Shown: in pieces, positions 8,345 through 16,466 of the stretch | Layout of the letters: every line of letters begins with the position of its first letter | Position numbering within the stretch: position 1 is the stretch's first letter | Origin: Lyngbya confervoides BDU141951 | GTDB lineage: Bacteria; Cyanobacteriota; Cyanobacteriia; Thermosynechococcales; Thermosynechococcaceae | Length of the DNA: 42,802 bases | Direction: 5' to 3' | NCBI RefSeq assembly: GCF_000817775.3 | Contig: NZ_JTHE03000053.1 | Location: 1-42,802 of the forward strand | Notes under the pieces: generated by a model | What the model saw: only the letters and a program-made list of their open reading frames with translations | Databases searched by the model: none | Told to the model about the DNA's origin: nothing | Translations under genes and position numbers: made by a program

Positions 8345-9097
8345 TTAGCGGCTCCGGTTGGGAACTGTGGCTTCGATATCCAGTTGTGATAGAGAGGGAC
8401 GCTCAGGGGAGGCGGCCCGGAGATTGAGCCGACTGGCCATCTGCCTGAACAAGCTAGGATCGCCTGCCTTGGGCTGATTTTCGTAGGAGCGGAATCTGCG
8501 AACAGTTTCTTGCCAGATCCCCTGGGGAAAGCCAAGCTGGGTCCGGTGATAGCTATCGTAACGGGGGAGACGAATATTAGACGGCATCTCTCCCAGAACG
8601 CGACTGGGCAAAATGCGGCGGCGTTGATAGGGAACGATATTTTCCCCAAAGGCTTCAATGTACTCCTCACTGTCCAAAAGCTGATCGATAAAGCCCTTGA
8701 CTCCCTGGGTCATCACGATCGCAGACCAGGCAATCTTTTCCGCCTCGCCATAGACCCGCCGTCCTAAGACTCGCTCCACACAGTGCTCCACAAACCGGTA
8801 GTTACTGTTCTTGTTATAAAAACTGTCCATGAAGGTGTTGGACAGGAGTAAGCCCCGAATAAAATCTCGAACGGTAATTTGCCGATTGCGGAGCTGAGAT
8901 TCCAGAATGGTTTCTCGATCCCATCGAAAGGCATGGAAGAAGATCTGACGATAGGCCGCATTGATCAAATTGTCCATCTCCGTGGGGGAGAATTGATCGT
9001 CGGCTGAATAAATAATGGCTTCGTCATCCCGAGCGCCCAAGGCATCAACGCGCGAGTTGGGGCAAGTGGGCGAATAGGCTAATAAAGGGATAGTCAC
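8345..9097 (-). CDS. cpcG: Phycobilisome rod-core linker CpcG
   Basis: CpcG joins phycocyanin rods to the allophycocyanin core. The 250-residue product has the CpcG N-terminus ([17 protein letters not shown]) and then one phycobilisome linker domain (Pfam PF00427) over about 25-180. Typical segments are [40 protein letters not shown] and [19 protein letters not shown] basic C-terminal tail follows. It starts at GTG (9095-9097); GGAGG lies 11 nt upstream and supports this start. The gene diverges from cpcB, so the two share a 309-bp regulatory region. Usually cpcG lies downstream in the cpc operon, so this arrangement is a variant. Confidence 0.95.
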   Translation of the reverse strand: MTIPLLAYSPTCPNSRVDALGARDDEAIIYSADDQFSPTEMDNLINAAYRQIFFHAFRWDRETILESQLRNRQITVRDFIRGLLLSNTFMDSFYNKNSNYRFVEHCVERVLGRRVYGEAEKIAWSAIVMTQGVKGFIDQLLDSEEYIEAFGENIVPYQRRRILPSRVLGEMPSNIRLPRYDSYHRTQLGFPQGIWQETVRRFRSYENQPKAGDPSLFRQMASRLNLRAASPERPSLSQLDIEATVPNRSR

Positions 9098-9406
9098 AGT
9101 GCCAGGAACCTCCAGCCTAAAATTGAAGTACAGATATATGAACAGTAATTATATAGGGGCAAGGGGATCGGCAATGATTCCCTCTGGACAAAACTTTACA
9201 AAAGTTCGGGGCGGGGGGAGGCCCAAGGGGATTTCGTGCAAAAAATGTGTAGCTTCTAGCTCAATTATTTTTAATATTTGGCTTTCCGGTTGCAGTGTAA
9301 AAAAACTAAAGACCCATTCAAGACCCATTACTGAGATACTCTTTATCTCTTCGGTCATAAGATCAAGGCTGTTTTGAGCTGTGTGCATTTTTTAGGAGAT
9401 AATCTA
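9098..9406. promoter_or_regulatory. Divergent cpcG/cpcB regulatory region
   Basis: No gene is credible in these 309 bases. Towards cpcG, TTGCCC (9157-9162) and TATATC (9133-9138), 18 bp apart on the - strand, are a possible promoter. Towards cpcB there is an 11-bp-period direct repeat of AAGACCCATT (9309-9318 and 9320-9329), then a small hairpin, GAGATA (9333-9338) with TATCTC (9344-9349). A good ribosome site, TAGGAGA, lies just before the cpcB ATG. A long untranslated leader is common for cpc transcripts. Confidence 0.55.
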
Positions 9407-9925
9407 ATGCTTGATGCCTATACAAAGGTGATTGCCCAGGCGGACATGCAAGGGCAATTGGTCAGTGCGAGTCAAATTGATGCCTTAATGGCAATGGTCA
9501 AAGATGGTGCCAAACGGACCGATGTGGTGAACCGGATTACTGGAAATGCCTCCACCATCGTCACCAACGCAGCTCGAGAGTTATTTGCTGAGCAACCCCA
9601 ATTGATTGCCCCCGGTGGCAATGCTTACACCAACCGTCGGGTGTCGGCCTGCCTGCGCGATATGGAAATCATCCTGCGCTATGTCACCTACGCAATTTAT
9701 TTAGGCGATGCTAGCGTCCTAGAAGATCGCTGCCTGAATGGTCTGAGAGAGACCTACATCGCCTTAGGGGTCCCCCTCTCCTCAATGGCGAATAGTGTTC
9801 AAAAAATGAAGGAAGCCGCCATCGCCATTGCGAATGACCGGAACAATATTCAACCCGGTGACTGCAGTGCTCTCATGGCAGAAGTTGCCACCTACTTTGA
9901 CCGCGCAGCGGCATCGATTAGCTAA
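9407..9925 (+). CDS. cpcB: C-phycocyanin beta subunit
   Basis: CpcB is the beta chain of the rod pigment phycocyanin and carries two phycocyanobilins. The 172-residue product has exactly the usual length. The chromophore cysteines are visible in [17 protein letters not shown] (Cys-84 type) and in [22 protein letters not shown] (Cys-155 type). The conserved Asn in GGNAYTNRR is the residue methylated in phycocyanin beta chains. ATG 9407 is chosen over an upstream ATG at 9374 because it gives the standard [13 protein letters not shown] start and has TAGGAGA just before it. The stop lies inside a 13-bp tandem repeat. cpcA follows after 118 bp. Confidence 0.97.
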   Translation: MLDAYTKVIAQADMQGQLVSASQIDALMAMVKDGAKRTDVVNRITGNASTIVTNAARELFAEQPQLIAPGGNAYTNRRVSACLRDMEIILRYVTYAIYLGDASVLEDRCLNGLRETYIALGVPLSSMANSVQKMKEAAIAIANDRNNIQPGDCSALMAEVATYFDRAAASIS

Positions 9926-9951
9926 ATCGATTAGCTAAATCGATTAGCTAA
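9913..9951 (+). repeat. Three perfect 13-bp tandem repeats across the cpcB stop
   Basis: ATCGATTAGCTAA occurs three times in a row (9913-9925, 9926-9938, 9939-9951). The first copy encodes the last three sense codons and the TAA stop of cpcB. The other two lie in the cpcB-cpcA gap. Confidence 0.95.
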
Positions 9952-9956
9952 TTAGA

Positions 9957-9978
9957 GCAGATTATTTGCAGATTATTT
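9957..9978 (+). repeat. Two 11-bp tandem repeats in the cpcB-cpcA gap
   Basis: GCAGATTATTT is repeated perfectly at 9957-9967 and 9968-9978, just after the 13-bp repeats. Confidence 0.9.
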
Positions 9979-10043
9979 AGAGTCTGTAGGGCTCAGCATC
10001 AACCTGAAATACCTAAAACAATAGACGGGAGATATCCTTATCC

Positions 10044-10532
10044 ATGAAAACCCAATTAACAGAAGCGGTGGCCAACGCTGATTCTCAAGGTCGCTTTTTA
10101 GGAAACACCGAGCTGCAAGTGGCCTTTGGGCGTTTGCGTTTGGCCATGGCGGATCTAGAGGCTGCTAAAACCCTGGGTGCAAAGGCCACCCAGCTAGCAG
10201 AGGGGGCCGCCAATGCGGTGTATCAAAAATTCCCCTACACCAAACAAATGCAGGGGCCTAACTATGCCTCAACCTCAGAGGGACAGGCCAAGTGTCTCCG
10301 AGATCTGGGATATTACGTGCGGATTATTCAATATTGCCTAATCGCGGGCGGCACCGGTCCTGCGGATGAATACTTGCTGGCAGGACTTGCAGAGATGCAT
10401 AATCGCTTTGAGCTCGTTCCGGCCTGGTACGTGGAAGCGCTAAAGTACATCAAGGCAAACCACGGCATTTCTGGCGATGCGGGTCTCGAAGTTAACTCCT
10501 ACATCGACTACATTATCAGTGGTGTGAGCTAG
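10044..10532 (+). CDS. cpcA: C-phycocyanin alpha subunit
   Basis: CpcA pairs with CpcB to form the phycocyanin monomer that assembles into rod hexamers. The 162-residue length is standard. The start [19 protein letters not shown] and the end [12 protein letters not shown] are typical. The single phycocyanobilin cysteine (Cys-84 type) is in [17 protein letters not shown]. The C-terminal half has the strongly conserved [27 protein letters not shown] ribosome site precedes the ATG. A large hairpin lies just after the stop, before the linker genes. No lyase genes (cpcE/F) are in the window. Confidence 0.97.
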   Translation: MKTQLTEAVANADSQGRFLGNTELQVAFGRLRLAMADLEAAKTLGAKATQLAEGAANAVYQKFPYTKQMQGPNYASTSEGQAKCLRDLGYYVRIIQYCLIAGGTGPADEYLLAGLAEMHNRFELVPAWYVEALKYIKANHGISGDAGLEVNSYIDYIISGVS

Positions 10533-10549
10533 TTTTTGGGAATAAGGCC

Positions 10550-10595
10550 ATGCCATGGTTGTGCAACCTTAAAATTTGGAAGGCAACCGTGGCAT
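10550..10595 (+). promoter_or_regulatory. Hairpin after cpcA (attenuator or mRNA-stabilising stem)
   Basis: ATGCCATGGTTG (10550-10561) pairs with CAACCGTGGCAT (10584-10595): a 12-bp stem with one G-U pair and a 22-nt loop. It is 17 bp after the cpcA stop and 120 bp before cpcC. A structure here fits the common pattern of abundant cpcBA mRNA and scarcer linker mRNA, by partial termination or protection of the cpcBA 3' end. Confidence 0.7.
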
Positions 10596-10715
10596 TCCCT
10601 TGATTATTTGAGAAATTCAAGGCAAGGAAGAGTAGCCCCAGGGCAAATCAACGGGACAGAAGACAGATTACCCTGAAGCTACCGAGTGGAACAGTATTTA
10701 TGAGGGTCAATCAAT

Positions 10716-11531
10716 ATGGCTGGTTTACAAGAGGCGAGTAGACTGGGAATTTCACCCTTTGAAGAAAGCGCACCCGTGGAGTTGCTTCCGGCAAGACCCC
10801 CCGAACAAGTGGAAGCCGTGATTGCAGCAGCATACCGCCAGGTCTTTGGCAATGAACATATCCTTGCCAGCGATCGCTTGGGGGGAGCAGAATCCATGCT
10901 GCGTTCAGGGGCAATTTCTGTACGAGATTTTGTGCGCATGCTTGCAGAATCGCCGCTTTATCGTGAGAAGTTTTTATATCCTAACTTTCACGTGCGCTTC
11001 ATCGAGCTAAACTTCAAGCATTTACTGGGGCGATCGCCCTACGAACAGTCTGAAATTTCCGAGCATCTAGATCTATTTCTATCCCAGGGATACGAAGCTG
11101 AAATCAACTCCTACCTCAGTTCAGAAGAATATCTGGAGAGCTTCGGGGAGAACATCGTTCCCTACTACCGAGATTTTCAGCTCGATCATCCGGGTCAGCG
11201 AGCCATTGGCTTTAGTCGACTGCTGCATCTGCAGCGGGGCTATGCAGCCAGCGATCGGGCGCAGAAGCAAGGGCAGCCCCGTCTCACCACAGAACTGGCC
11301 CGCAATACAGCCACCTCAATTACCGCTGCATCCGGAGGGGTGCTATCCGGTGGACTGGGCGGGGCTCGTGGGGATGTCTATCGTCTGCGAGTGATGCAAT
11401 CGCAAGCGTCGAATGCTCCCGTGGTTCGCCAAAGTATGACGGAATTGCTCGTGTCCTATGATCAGCTGACCACAAAGCTACAGTGCTTAAGTCGGGCGGG
11501 TCGGAAGGTGGTGAGTGTCACTGCCGTGTAA
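10716..11531 (+). CDS. cpcC1: Phycocyanin rod linker CpcC (first copy)
   Basis: This linker sits in the hole of phycocyanin hexamers and stacks them into rods. The 271-residue product has a linker domain (PF00427) at about 20-160, with [40 protein letters not shown] and [17 protein letters not shown] CpcD-like domain (PF01383) at about 215-270 contains DVYRLRVMQSQ and ends AGRKVVSVTAV. It is close in sequence to the next gene, so the pair comes from a tandem duplication. Which copy is proximal to the core cannot be told from sequence alone. Confidence 0.95.
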   Translation: MAGLQEASRLGISPFEESAPVELLPARPPEQVEAVIAAAYRQVFGNEHILASDRLGGAESMLRSGAISVRDFVRMLAESPLYREKFLYPNFHVRFIELNFKHLLGRSPYEQSEISEHLDLFLSQGYEAEINSYLSSEEYLESFGENIVPYYRDFQLDHPGQRAIGFSRLLHLQRGYAASDRAQKQGQPRLTTELARNTATSITAASGGVLSGGLGGARGDVYRLRVMQSQASNAPVVRQSMTELLVSYDQLTTKLQCLSRAGRKVVSVTAV

Positions 11532-11609
11532 TTCTGTGGGCAGGGACAGATAAGTCCCAGGGGTGAACGACTCAAATGTATAACCTGTCGATGTTAAGGA
11601 GAAATTGAG

Positions 11610-12467
11610 GTGCCTATTACAACAGCGGCTTCGCGTCTGGGGACATCGGCCTTTACGGATGCCGCACCTTTGGAGTTGCGTCCCAAGGCGACTCCAGATG
11701 AGGTGGAAGCCATCATTTCAGCGGTTTATCAACAAGTTTTGGGAAACCCTCACCTGCTGAAGGCGGATAGACTCGTCATTCCCGAGTCCCTCCTGCGCGA
11801 TCGCAAAATTACGGTGCAAGAGTTTGTGCGTCAGGTGGCAAAGTCAAATCTGTATAAGGACAGATTTTTCCATGGCAACTTTCAAAGCCGCACGATTGAA
11901 CATAACTTTAAGCACTTACTGGGACGGGCGCCCTACGATCAGTCTGAAATTAGCGAACACATGAATCGCTATGAGACCCAGGGGTTTGAGGCCGATATTG
12001 ATTCCTACATTGATTCAGCGGACTATCAAGCCAACTTTGGGGAAAACATTGTGCCCTACTATCGGGATTTGGTCACCACGGGAGTCAATCAGCGATCCGT
12101 GGGATTTCCCCGGCTGCTCCAGCTTTATCGTGGATACGCCAACAGCGATCGCGCCCAGATCGTCGGCGGGGCACCGCGCTTGGTGCGTGATTTAGCCTTC
12201 AATACCGCCACGCCTGTCACCTTACCTTCAGGGAACGGGTTTCAGCCTGCGGCAAAGGGGGACGCCTCCTACAGCGCCTTTGGGGGGTCTAAGGCCTTTG
12301 GATCGGGTCGGCTGTTTCGGGTTGAAGTGGCCGCGATCAATAAACCGGGTTATCCCAAGGTCCGTCGCGTGAATAAGGCGGTGATTATTCCCTATGAGTC
12401 TCTGAATTCCCATATGCAACGGGTGCAGCGCCAGGGTGGAAAGATCGCCAGCATTACGCCGCTTTAA
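11610..12467 (+). CDS. cpcC2: Phycocyanin rod linker CpcC (second copy)
   Basis: This is a second rod linker of 285 residues with the same two domains: PF00427 at about 20-165 ([51 protein letters not shown]) and a CpcD-like C-terminal domain (about 225-285: [12 protein letters not shown], then GKIASITPL). It starts at GTG (11610-11612), supported by AAGGAG at 11596-11601. It lies 78 bp after cpcC1 and is the last gene of the cluster. A cpcD rod-cap gene, often found next, is absent here. Confidence 0.95.
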   Translation: MPITTAASRLGTSAFTDAAPLELRPKATPDEVEAIISAVYQQVLGNPHLLKADRLVIPESLLRDRKITVQEFVRQVAKSNLYKDRFFHGNFQSRTIEHNFKHLLGRAPYDQSEISEHMNRYETQGFEADIDSYIDSADYQANFGENIVPYYRDLVTTGVNQRSVGFPRLLQLYRGYANSDRAQIVGGAPRLVRDLAFNTATPVTLPSGNGFQPAAKGDASYSAFGGSKAFGSGRLFRVEVAAINKPGYPKVRRVNKAVIIPYESLNSHMQRVQRQGGKIASITPL

Positions 12468-12472
12468 ACGTT

Positions 12473-12539
12473 TCTGTTCTCACCAGCATGGTCCCGAATT
12501 CCCCTCTGCGGTTCTCTGGCAATCCTGGATGAGAACAGA
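12473..12539 (+). terminator. Hairpin after cpcC2, probable cpc operon 3' end
   Basis: TCTGTTCTCA (12473-12482) pairs perfectly with TGAGAACAGA (12530-12539). Inside it CCAG (12483-12486) pairs with CTGG (12525-12528) after one bulged A. The stem begins 6 bp after the cpcC2 stop. There is no T-run, so it may act in RNA processing or stability. Confidence 0.5.
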
Positions 12540-12836
12540 TGTCCTCAGGCCTTAACAACGCGCGTCGTCGCCCGACTCTAAGGGGTTCAGACGTCTAACC
12601 CCACAGGTCCGCTGGCTGCAACCCTTGGGCTACTGCCCAGACCGGGTCGCCCCCCTCTGTCTAAGCCAGTCAAAGCCTGACCGATCTAGATACCGCCTTT
12701 GGTTCAGAAAATCTCGCCCCCCGGCCCAGGAATCTCGCCAAGGGATCTAGAGGCCAAACAGGGCAACGCAGCGACAAGGATCCCTGGCCCACGGGCATAA
12801 TGGGAGCATCCATCATGAGCTGAGTCGAGCGCAACG
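12540..12836. other. Intergenic region with a 21-bp near-palindrome
   Basis: Together with the hairpin before it, this makes a 369-bp gap between cpcC2 and the CorA gene. I see no credible coding frame or tRNA. It holds GGGGTT (12582-12587), one extra C, the palindrome AGACGTCT (12589-12596) and AACCCC (12597-12602). This could be an operator or a weak hairpin. Several GATCTAGA words also occur. Confidence 0.4.
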
Positions 12837-13643
12837 ATGCTAGTCCCAAAAACGTGGGATCTCCCGGAAGAGATTAGACGCCGCTTTGGATTAAAGGGGG
12901 CAGGCCATCAGCGGGCAATGGCGGCGGAGGGACATCTGCTGTTGATTTTGCATTGCTTGCCGCTGACCCAGGGGCGTGGCTCCTCGCAGAGTTCAGACCC
13001 ATTGGGCCGACGCCAGCCCGTCTTTTTCTGGCGATCGCCCCAGGGTCGTTGGCGTTCGGATCATCGAATATCCGGGATTCAGGGGCTACAGCAGCATGTA
13101 AAAAGTTATGAGACGGCCAGTGAGGCCCTGGCGAAACGGCTCCATCGGGCACAGTGGGCGGATGATTATTTTCAGCTTTTGCAAGATATTGCCCCGGTGG
13201 AGCTGGCGGCCAAGAATTTGCACGCCACGCTGCAGGCAGCGCGGGAGGCCGTTCCGGAAGATCGAGATTTAATTGATGTACGGGATTGGGCTCGGGAAAT
13301 TGAGCGATCGCTGTCCTTACTCTATATCAGCACCCAAAATGCGCTGAACTTTTATATGGCGCGCCAGGCGGAGACGCAGGCCCGATTAGGCACTCAGTCG
13401 ATTAAAATTGGGACGCGGTTAAATGTCTTGGCGGCCTTATTTTTCCCCTTAACAGCGATCGCAAGTTTGTTTGGGATGAATTTACCCAGCGGCTTGGAGC
13501 TGCAGGTCGGGTTATTCTGGTTAGTGTTGTTGATCGGAGTGGCCATGGGAGTGGTGACGCAGCGATGGGTATTGGATGGGCGCCATGAGGGATTGAGGGG
13601 GCTGTGGCGATCGCCGCAAAAGGCTGAAGGCAATGATTCTTAA
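12837..13643 (+). CDS. CorA-family divalent-cation transporter
   Basis: CorA proteins are pentameric inner-membrane channels for Mg2+ or related ions. The 268-residue product has a long cytoplasmic alpha/beta domain (about 1-190) and two C-terminal membrane helices (about 195-212 and 224-245). The signature GMN is at 213-215 in FGMNLPSG, at the pore mouth just after helix 1. The helical stretch RDLIDVRDWAREIERSLSLL fits the stalk helix. It is shorter than the usual ~316 residues, mainly in the N-terminal domain, as in many divergent CorA/ZntB-like members. The ion cannot be deduced. Confidence 0.88.
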   Translation: MLVPKTWDLPEEIRRRFGLKGAGHQRAMAAEGHLLLILHCLPLTQGRGSSQSSDPLGRRQPVFFWRSPQGRWRSDHRISGIQGLQQHVKSYETASEALAKRLHRAQWADDYFQLLQDIAPVELAAKNLHATLQAAREAVPEDRDLIDVRDWAREIERSLSLLYISTQNALNFYMARQAETQARLGTQSIKIGTRLNVLAALFFPLTAIASLFGMNLPSGLELQVGLFWLVLLIGVAMGVVTQRWVLDGRHEGLRGLWRSPQKAEGNDS

Positions 13644-13767
13644 CAATCCAGGAGAATCCAGGCTGCAAAGGGCTATCCCCTCAAGGGATGCAGCTGACCA
13701 TTGGCGGCATGGCTCACACCCTCACAAACCGCAAACCACACTGAAATAAACCGCAGGGGAACCACCA

Positions 13768-14250
13768 TTGCTTCGACCGATCACTGGTTTTCATCTAGAT
13801 GAGGAGTCTCACTGGGTCGCCGACTTGGACTGTGGCCATTCGCAACATATGCGCCACGATCCGCCCTTCTTCTCGCGGCCCTGGGTTCTCTCCGAACCGG
13901 AACGGCGCAAGATGCAGGGAACGGCGATTAACTGCGTGCGCTGCGATCGCAGGGAATTCCCGGAGGGATTTAGGGCCTATCGCCAAACCCCAGTGTACGA
14001 TGCCCACACCATGCCCCCAGGTTTGCGGAACAAGCATTCCACCAAACGAGGGGTATGGGCCAAAATTCATGTCCTGCAGGGGCAGCTTCGCTATGAAATG
14101 GCTGATCCCTTCCATCAAGATCACATTCTCACACCAGAAACCCCAGGCATCATCGTTGCAGAAGTCGAGCACGCGGTGCAACCCCTTGCAGACGCTACAT
14201 TTTTTGTGGAGTTTTGGAAGCGCATTGACTCTGGCCCATCCAACTCCTGA
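13768..14250 (+). CDS. DUF3565 / TehB-like cupin (DUF1971) protein
   Basis: The 160-residue product has two modules. Residues 1-65 match DUF3565 (GFHLDEESHWVADLDCGH, QHMRHDPPF, RPWVLSEPER), with Cys and His residues (DCGHSQHMRH, CVRC) that could bind a metal. Residues about 70-155 match DUF1971, the cupin-like domain found at the N-terminus of some TehB tellurite-resistance proteins (VYDAHTMPPGLRNKHSTKRGVWAKIHVLQGQLRYE). It starts at TTG (13768-13770), supported by AGGGGA ending 7 nt upstream and by the family's standard N-terminus. No methyltransferase domain is attached, so tellurite resistance is not implied. Its function is unknown. Confidence 0.8.
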   Translation: MLRPITGFHLDEESHWVADLDCGHSQHMRHDPPFFSRPWVLSEPERRKMQGTAINCVRCDRREFPEGFRAYRQTPVYDAHTMPPGLRNKHSTKRGVWAKIHVLQGQLRYEMADPFHQDHILTPETPGIIVAEVEHAVQPLADATFFVEFWKRIDSGPSNS

Positions 14251-14348
14251 CAAGAGGACAGGCCCATTGCCAGATCTCAATCAAATCACCAGAACTGAGC
14301 CAGTCTGCCCCTCCCCTGACTGGGCCAAGGGAAGAAAACAGCCTCCCC

Positions 14349-14864
14349 CTACAACGCCACCTGGGGCCAATTGGCATCGGCCTTAGCAATGTTGCCGGGA
14401 ATATCCTTTTCCCAACGCTTTTGAACGCTGCGATTGAGATTCAGATACAGCTTGCCATCCACAATTTTCCAAGCGTCTGGATCGCTGGGCGCAGTTGATC
14501 CTTGACTCACGGCCCAGGCACAGTAGCCGCCATACTGCGGCGCATACGCCTCAGGATTAGCTGCAAACAGCGATTGATTCTCCGCCGTTGAAAAAAGCCA
14601 GGTTTCCCCTGCCCACTGATGACTAAACTCCGGTCGCCCAGCCACCGGCCGTTGTTCCTTAAAGTAAGCAACGGGATCGGTTCCACCCAGGGCTTTCCCA
14701 TCCTCCACATAAATGGGGAGACGCGCTTGCCCCTGAACAGATCTAGATTCGGGAATGGACCGGTCCGATCCCGCCAGGGTCTGTGTGGATTGGTCGCAGG
14801 CTACCAGGCTGGAGGCCCCCAACAGAAGACCTAAAACCATGCCTATCCTCAACTGGATTTTCAT
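14349..14864 (-). CDS. YHS-domain lipoprotein
   Basis: The 171-residue product begins with a lipoprotein signal peptide (IGMVLGLLLGASSLVACD), with a lipobox LVAC at about 20-23. A YHS domain follows at about 55-125: VEDGKALGGTDPVAYFKEQRPVAG, then FSHQWAGETWLFSTAENQSLFAANP and YAPQYGGYCAWAVSQG. YHS domains occur in metal-handling and secreted proteins, and this form is common as a stand-alone exported protein in proteobacteria and cyanobacteria. The last 30 residues (RSVQKRWEKDIPGNIAKADANWP) match the usual C-terminus of that group. The precise role is unknown. The gene is convergent with the DUF3565 gene. Confidence 0.85.
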   Translation of the reverse strand: MKIQLRIGMVLGLLLGASSLVACDQSTQTLAGSDRSIPESRSVQGQARLPIYVEDGKALGGTDPVAYFKEQRPVAGRPEFSHQWAGETWLFSTAENQSLFAANPEAYAPQYGGYCAWAVSQGSTAPSDPDAWKIVDGKLYLNLNRSVQKRWEKDIPGNIAKADANWPQVAL

Positions 14865-14971
14865 CGATATAACTCCATGTCAATCAATCACGTTACTCGA
14901 CTAGGCCGCTGAGTTTTTAGGGAATTGCAGCCATCCTAACCACTCATGGAGGCTTTCAGCTGAGAAGAACA

Positions 14972-15274
14972 TTAATCTTGCCAGGTGGAAACCACCCACA
15001 GCACCTCCGGAATCAGGTCCGTCTGGGGATTAAATTCAAGCTGGGTTTCGCTCAATCCCAGGTAGCCCGAAGCCTGAAAGGCCAGCAAGATGCGTCGAAG
15101 CGCCAGCCAAACCTCTGATTCGTATTCCCAGTGACCTGCGCGGGGAGCATGACCCGCGATCGCCTTTAGAGCCCAAAAATAGGAATTGCGCACCACAGAT
15201 CCCCCCCTTTTGTAACTGGGGCAATCCTCCGCCGCAATAATTAACAGATCCTTTCCCTCTAATCTTGCCTTCAT
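14972..15274 (-). CDS. Hypothetical protein
   Basis: This encodes 100 residues (MKARLEGKDLLIIAAEDCPS, ending VLWVVSTWQD). I do not recognise the family. It looks like a soluble protein with several Trp residues in its second half (GHWEYESEVWLALRRILLAF). The frame is open without shadows of a better frame and its codon use fits the neighbours. It diverges from the DUF4399 gene. Confidence 0.55.
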   Translation of the reverse strand: MKARLEGKDLLIIAAEDCPSYKRGGSVVRNSYFWALKAIAGHAPRAGHWEYESEVWLALRRILLAFQASGYLGLSETQLEFNPQTDLIPEVLWVVSTWQD

Positions 15275-15381
15275 GCTCGCTTGCCTCTGCCGCTTTATCG
15301 TCGAGAAAGCAAAGGGGCCTCCCCCTGCGGACTTTTAATTCCCCTATGATGAAAGGGGTATATACTCCTCAAAAGATAGTA

Positions 15382-15828
15382 ATGCGTCCCAAGCTTTCGA
15401 TCATCCCTCTAATTGCTGCCGTTGTGGTCAGTCTGGCTCTGCTGGGAACTCCAGCCTTCGCAGCCCATGACCTGTCGCCAGCACCAGAAGACGCCAAGGT
15501 CTATTTTATTGCGCCTAAAAATGGGGAAACCCTGCCGCAAACCTTTACTGCAAAATTTGGGCTATCGGGTATGGGGATTGCGCCCGCGGGTGTAGATCGG
15601 AGCAATACCGGCCACCATCATCTCCTCATTGATCAAGCACCCCTGCCTGATCTCACGGAGCCACTCCAGGTCAATGAGCACATCAAGCATTTTGGAGGAG
15701 GGCAAACTGAAGCCGTTCTAAACCTCCCTCCTGGCCCCCACACCCTGCAACTCCTACTCGGCAATGCCGCGCACATTCCCCATGATCATCCGGTCATATC
15801 CCCCAAAATCTCAATTACGGTGAAGTAG
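15382..15828 (+). CDS. Secreted DUF4399 protein
   Basis: The mature part matches DUF4399: KVYFIAPKNGETLPQTFTAKFGLSGMGIAPAG, then HHHLLIDQAPLPDL, LPPGPHTLQLLLGNAAHIPHDHP and ISPKISITVK. This domain is small, beta-rich and exported, and it has conserved His clusters (GHHHL and PHDHP) that could bind a metal; no biochemical role is established to my knowledge. The ATG at 15382 gives a clean signal peptide (MRPKLSIIPLIAAVVVSLAL, cleavage after AFA) and 148 residues. Earlier in-frame starts at 15346 or 15265 would add an unlikely N-terminus. TATACT at 15361-15366 may be its -10 element, which would give a very short leader. Confidence 0.82.
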   Translation: MRPKLSIIPLIAAVVVSLALLGTPAFAAHDLSPAPEDAKVYFIAPKNGETLPQTFTAKFGLSGMGIAPAGVDRSNTGHHHLLIDQAPLPDLTEPLQVNEHIKHFGGGQTEAVLNLPPGPHTLQLLLGNAAHIPHDHPVISPKISITVK

Positions 15829-15875
15829 AGCGCGATCTGTATTCTCTATTTCCTGCCCTTTACCCCCAAACACCG

Positions 15876-16367
15876 ATGAGTGAATCCTTAAACGAACAAG
15901 CCAAACGAACCCTGTTGCGCACGCTTCCCCATCCCCTAAACATCTGTGGGGTCAAAGAGGGGGAAACCGTCAACGGCTTTACCCTCAGCTGGACCACCCA
16001 AGCCTCCTTCAAACCACCACTGGTGGCCATTGGAGTCCGTCAAGAGTCTCAGTCCCACGCCATGCTGATCGCCAGTCAAGTTTTTGCCATCAGCTTTTTA
16101 GAGCAGCATCAAAAAGAGATTGCCGAACTCTTCTTCAAGCCTCAGCAGGGAACGGGGGCCAGATTTGGCGAAGTTGAATACGAGCTTGGGGCAATCACGG
16201 GCTGTCCGGTGCTCAAAGATTGCCTTGGGTATGTGGAATGCCGGGTGCAAGGACAGCTAGCCGGGGGGGATCACTCTATTTTTATGGGAGAAGTGGTGGC
16301 GGCCCATGAATATCGAACAGGGGACCCTCTGTGGCTTAGCGATACATCCTGGCAGTATGGTGGGTAA
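15876..16367 (+). CDS. Flavin reductase-like (FMN-binding split-barrel) protein
   Basis: The 163-residue product matches the flavin_reduct family: LPHPLNICGVKEGETVNGFTLSWTTQASFKPPLVAIGV, then SHAMLIASQVFAISFLEQHQ and CRVQGQLAGGDHSIFMGEVV. These proteins bind FMN or FAD and use NAD(P)H to reduce it, usually for a partner oxygenase. The same domain forms the C-terminal module of cyanobacterial flavodiiron proteins, and this stand-alone version is common beside them. No flavodiiron gene is in the window, so the partner is unknown. It follows the DUF4399 gene by 47 bp. Confidence 0.85.
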   Translation: MSESLNEQAKRTLLRTLPHPLNICGVKEGETVNGFTLSWTTQASFKPPLVAIGVRQESQSHAMLIASQVFAISFLEQHQKEIAELFFKPQQGTGARFGEVEYELGAITGCPVLKDCLGYVECRVQGQLAGGDHSIFMGEVVAAHEYRTGDPLWLSDTSWQYGG

Positions 16368-16466
16368 ACTAAGGGCACAGACTTCGTAACGGATCTGCGC
16401 GGCACCTCAGATAGGGGCTCACAGGTTAGGGGTTCTGTGCACTGTCCTGCGTTCTTTGTTTCGGAA

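Noticed and set aside
9149-9388. Frames of 79 (-) and 92 (+) codons between cpcG and cpcB
   Set aside because: Both overlap each other and the regulatory region, have no family likeness, and no suitable start signals.
13768-14250. Tellurite-resistance function for the DUF1971 protein
   Set aside because: The TehB methyltransferase domain is absent, and the domain alone is not evidence of resistance.
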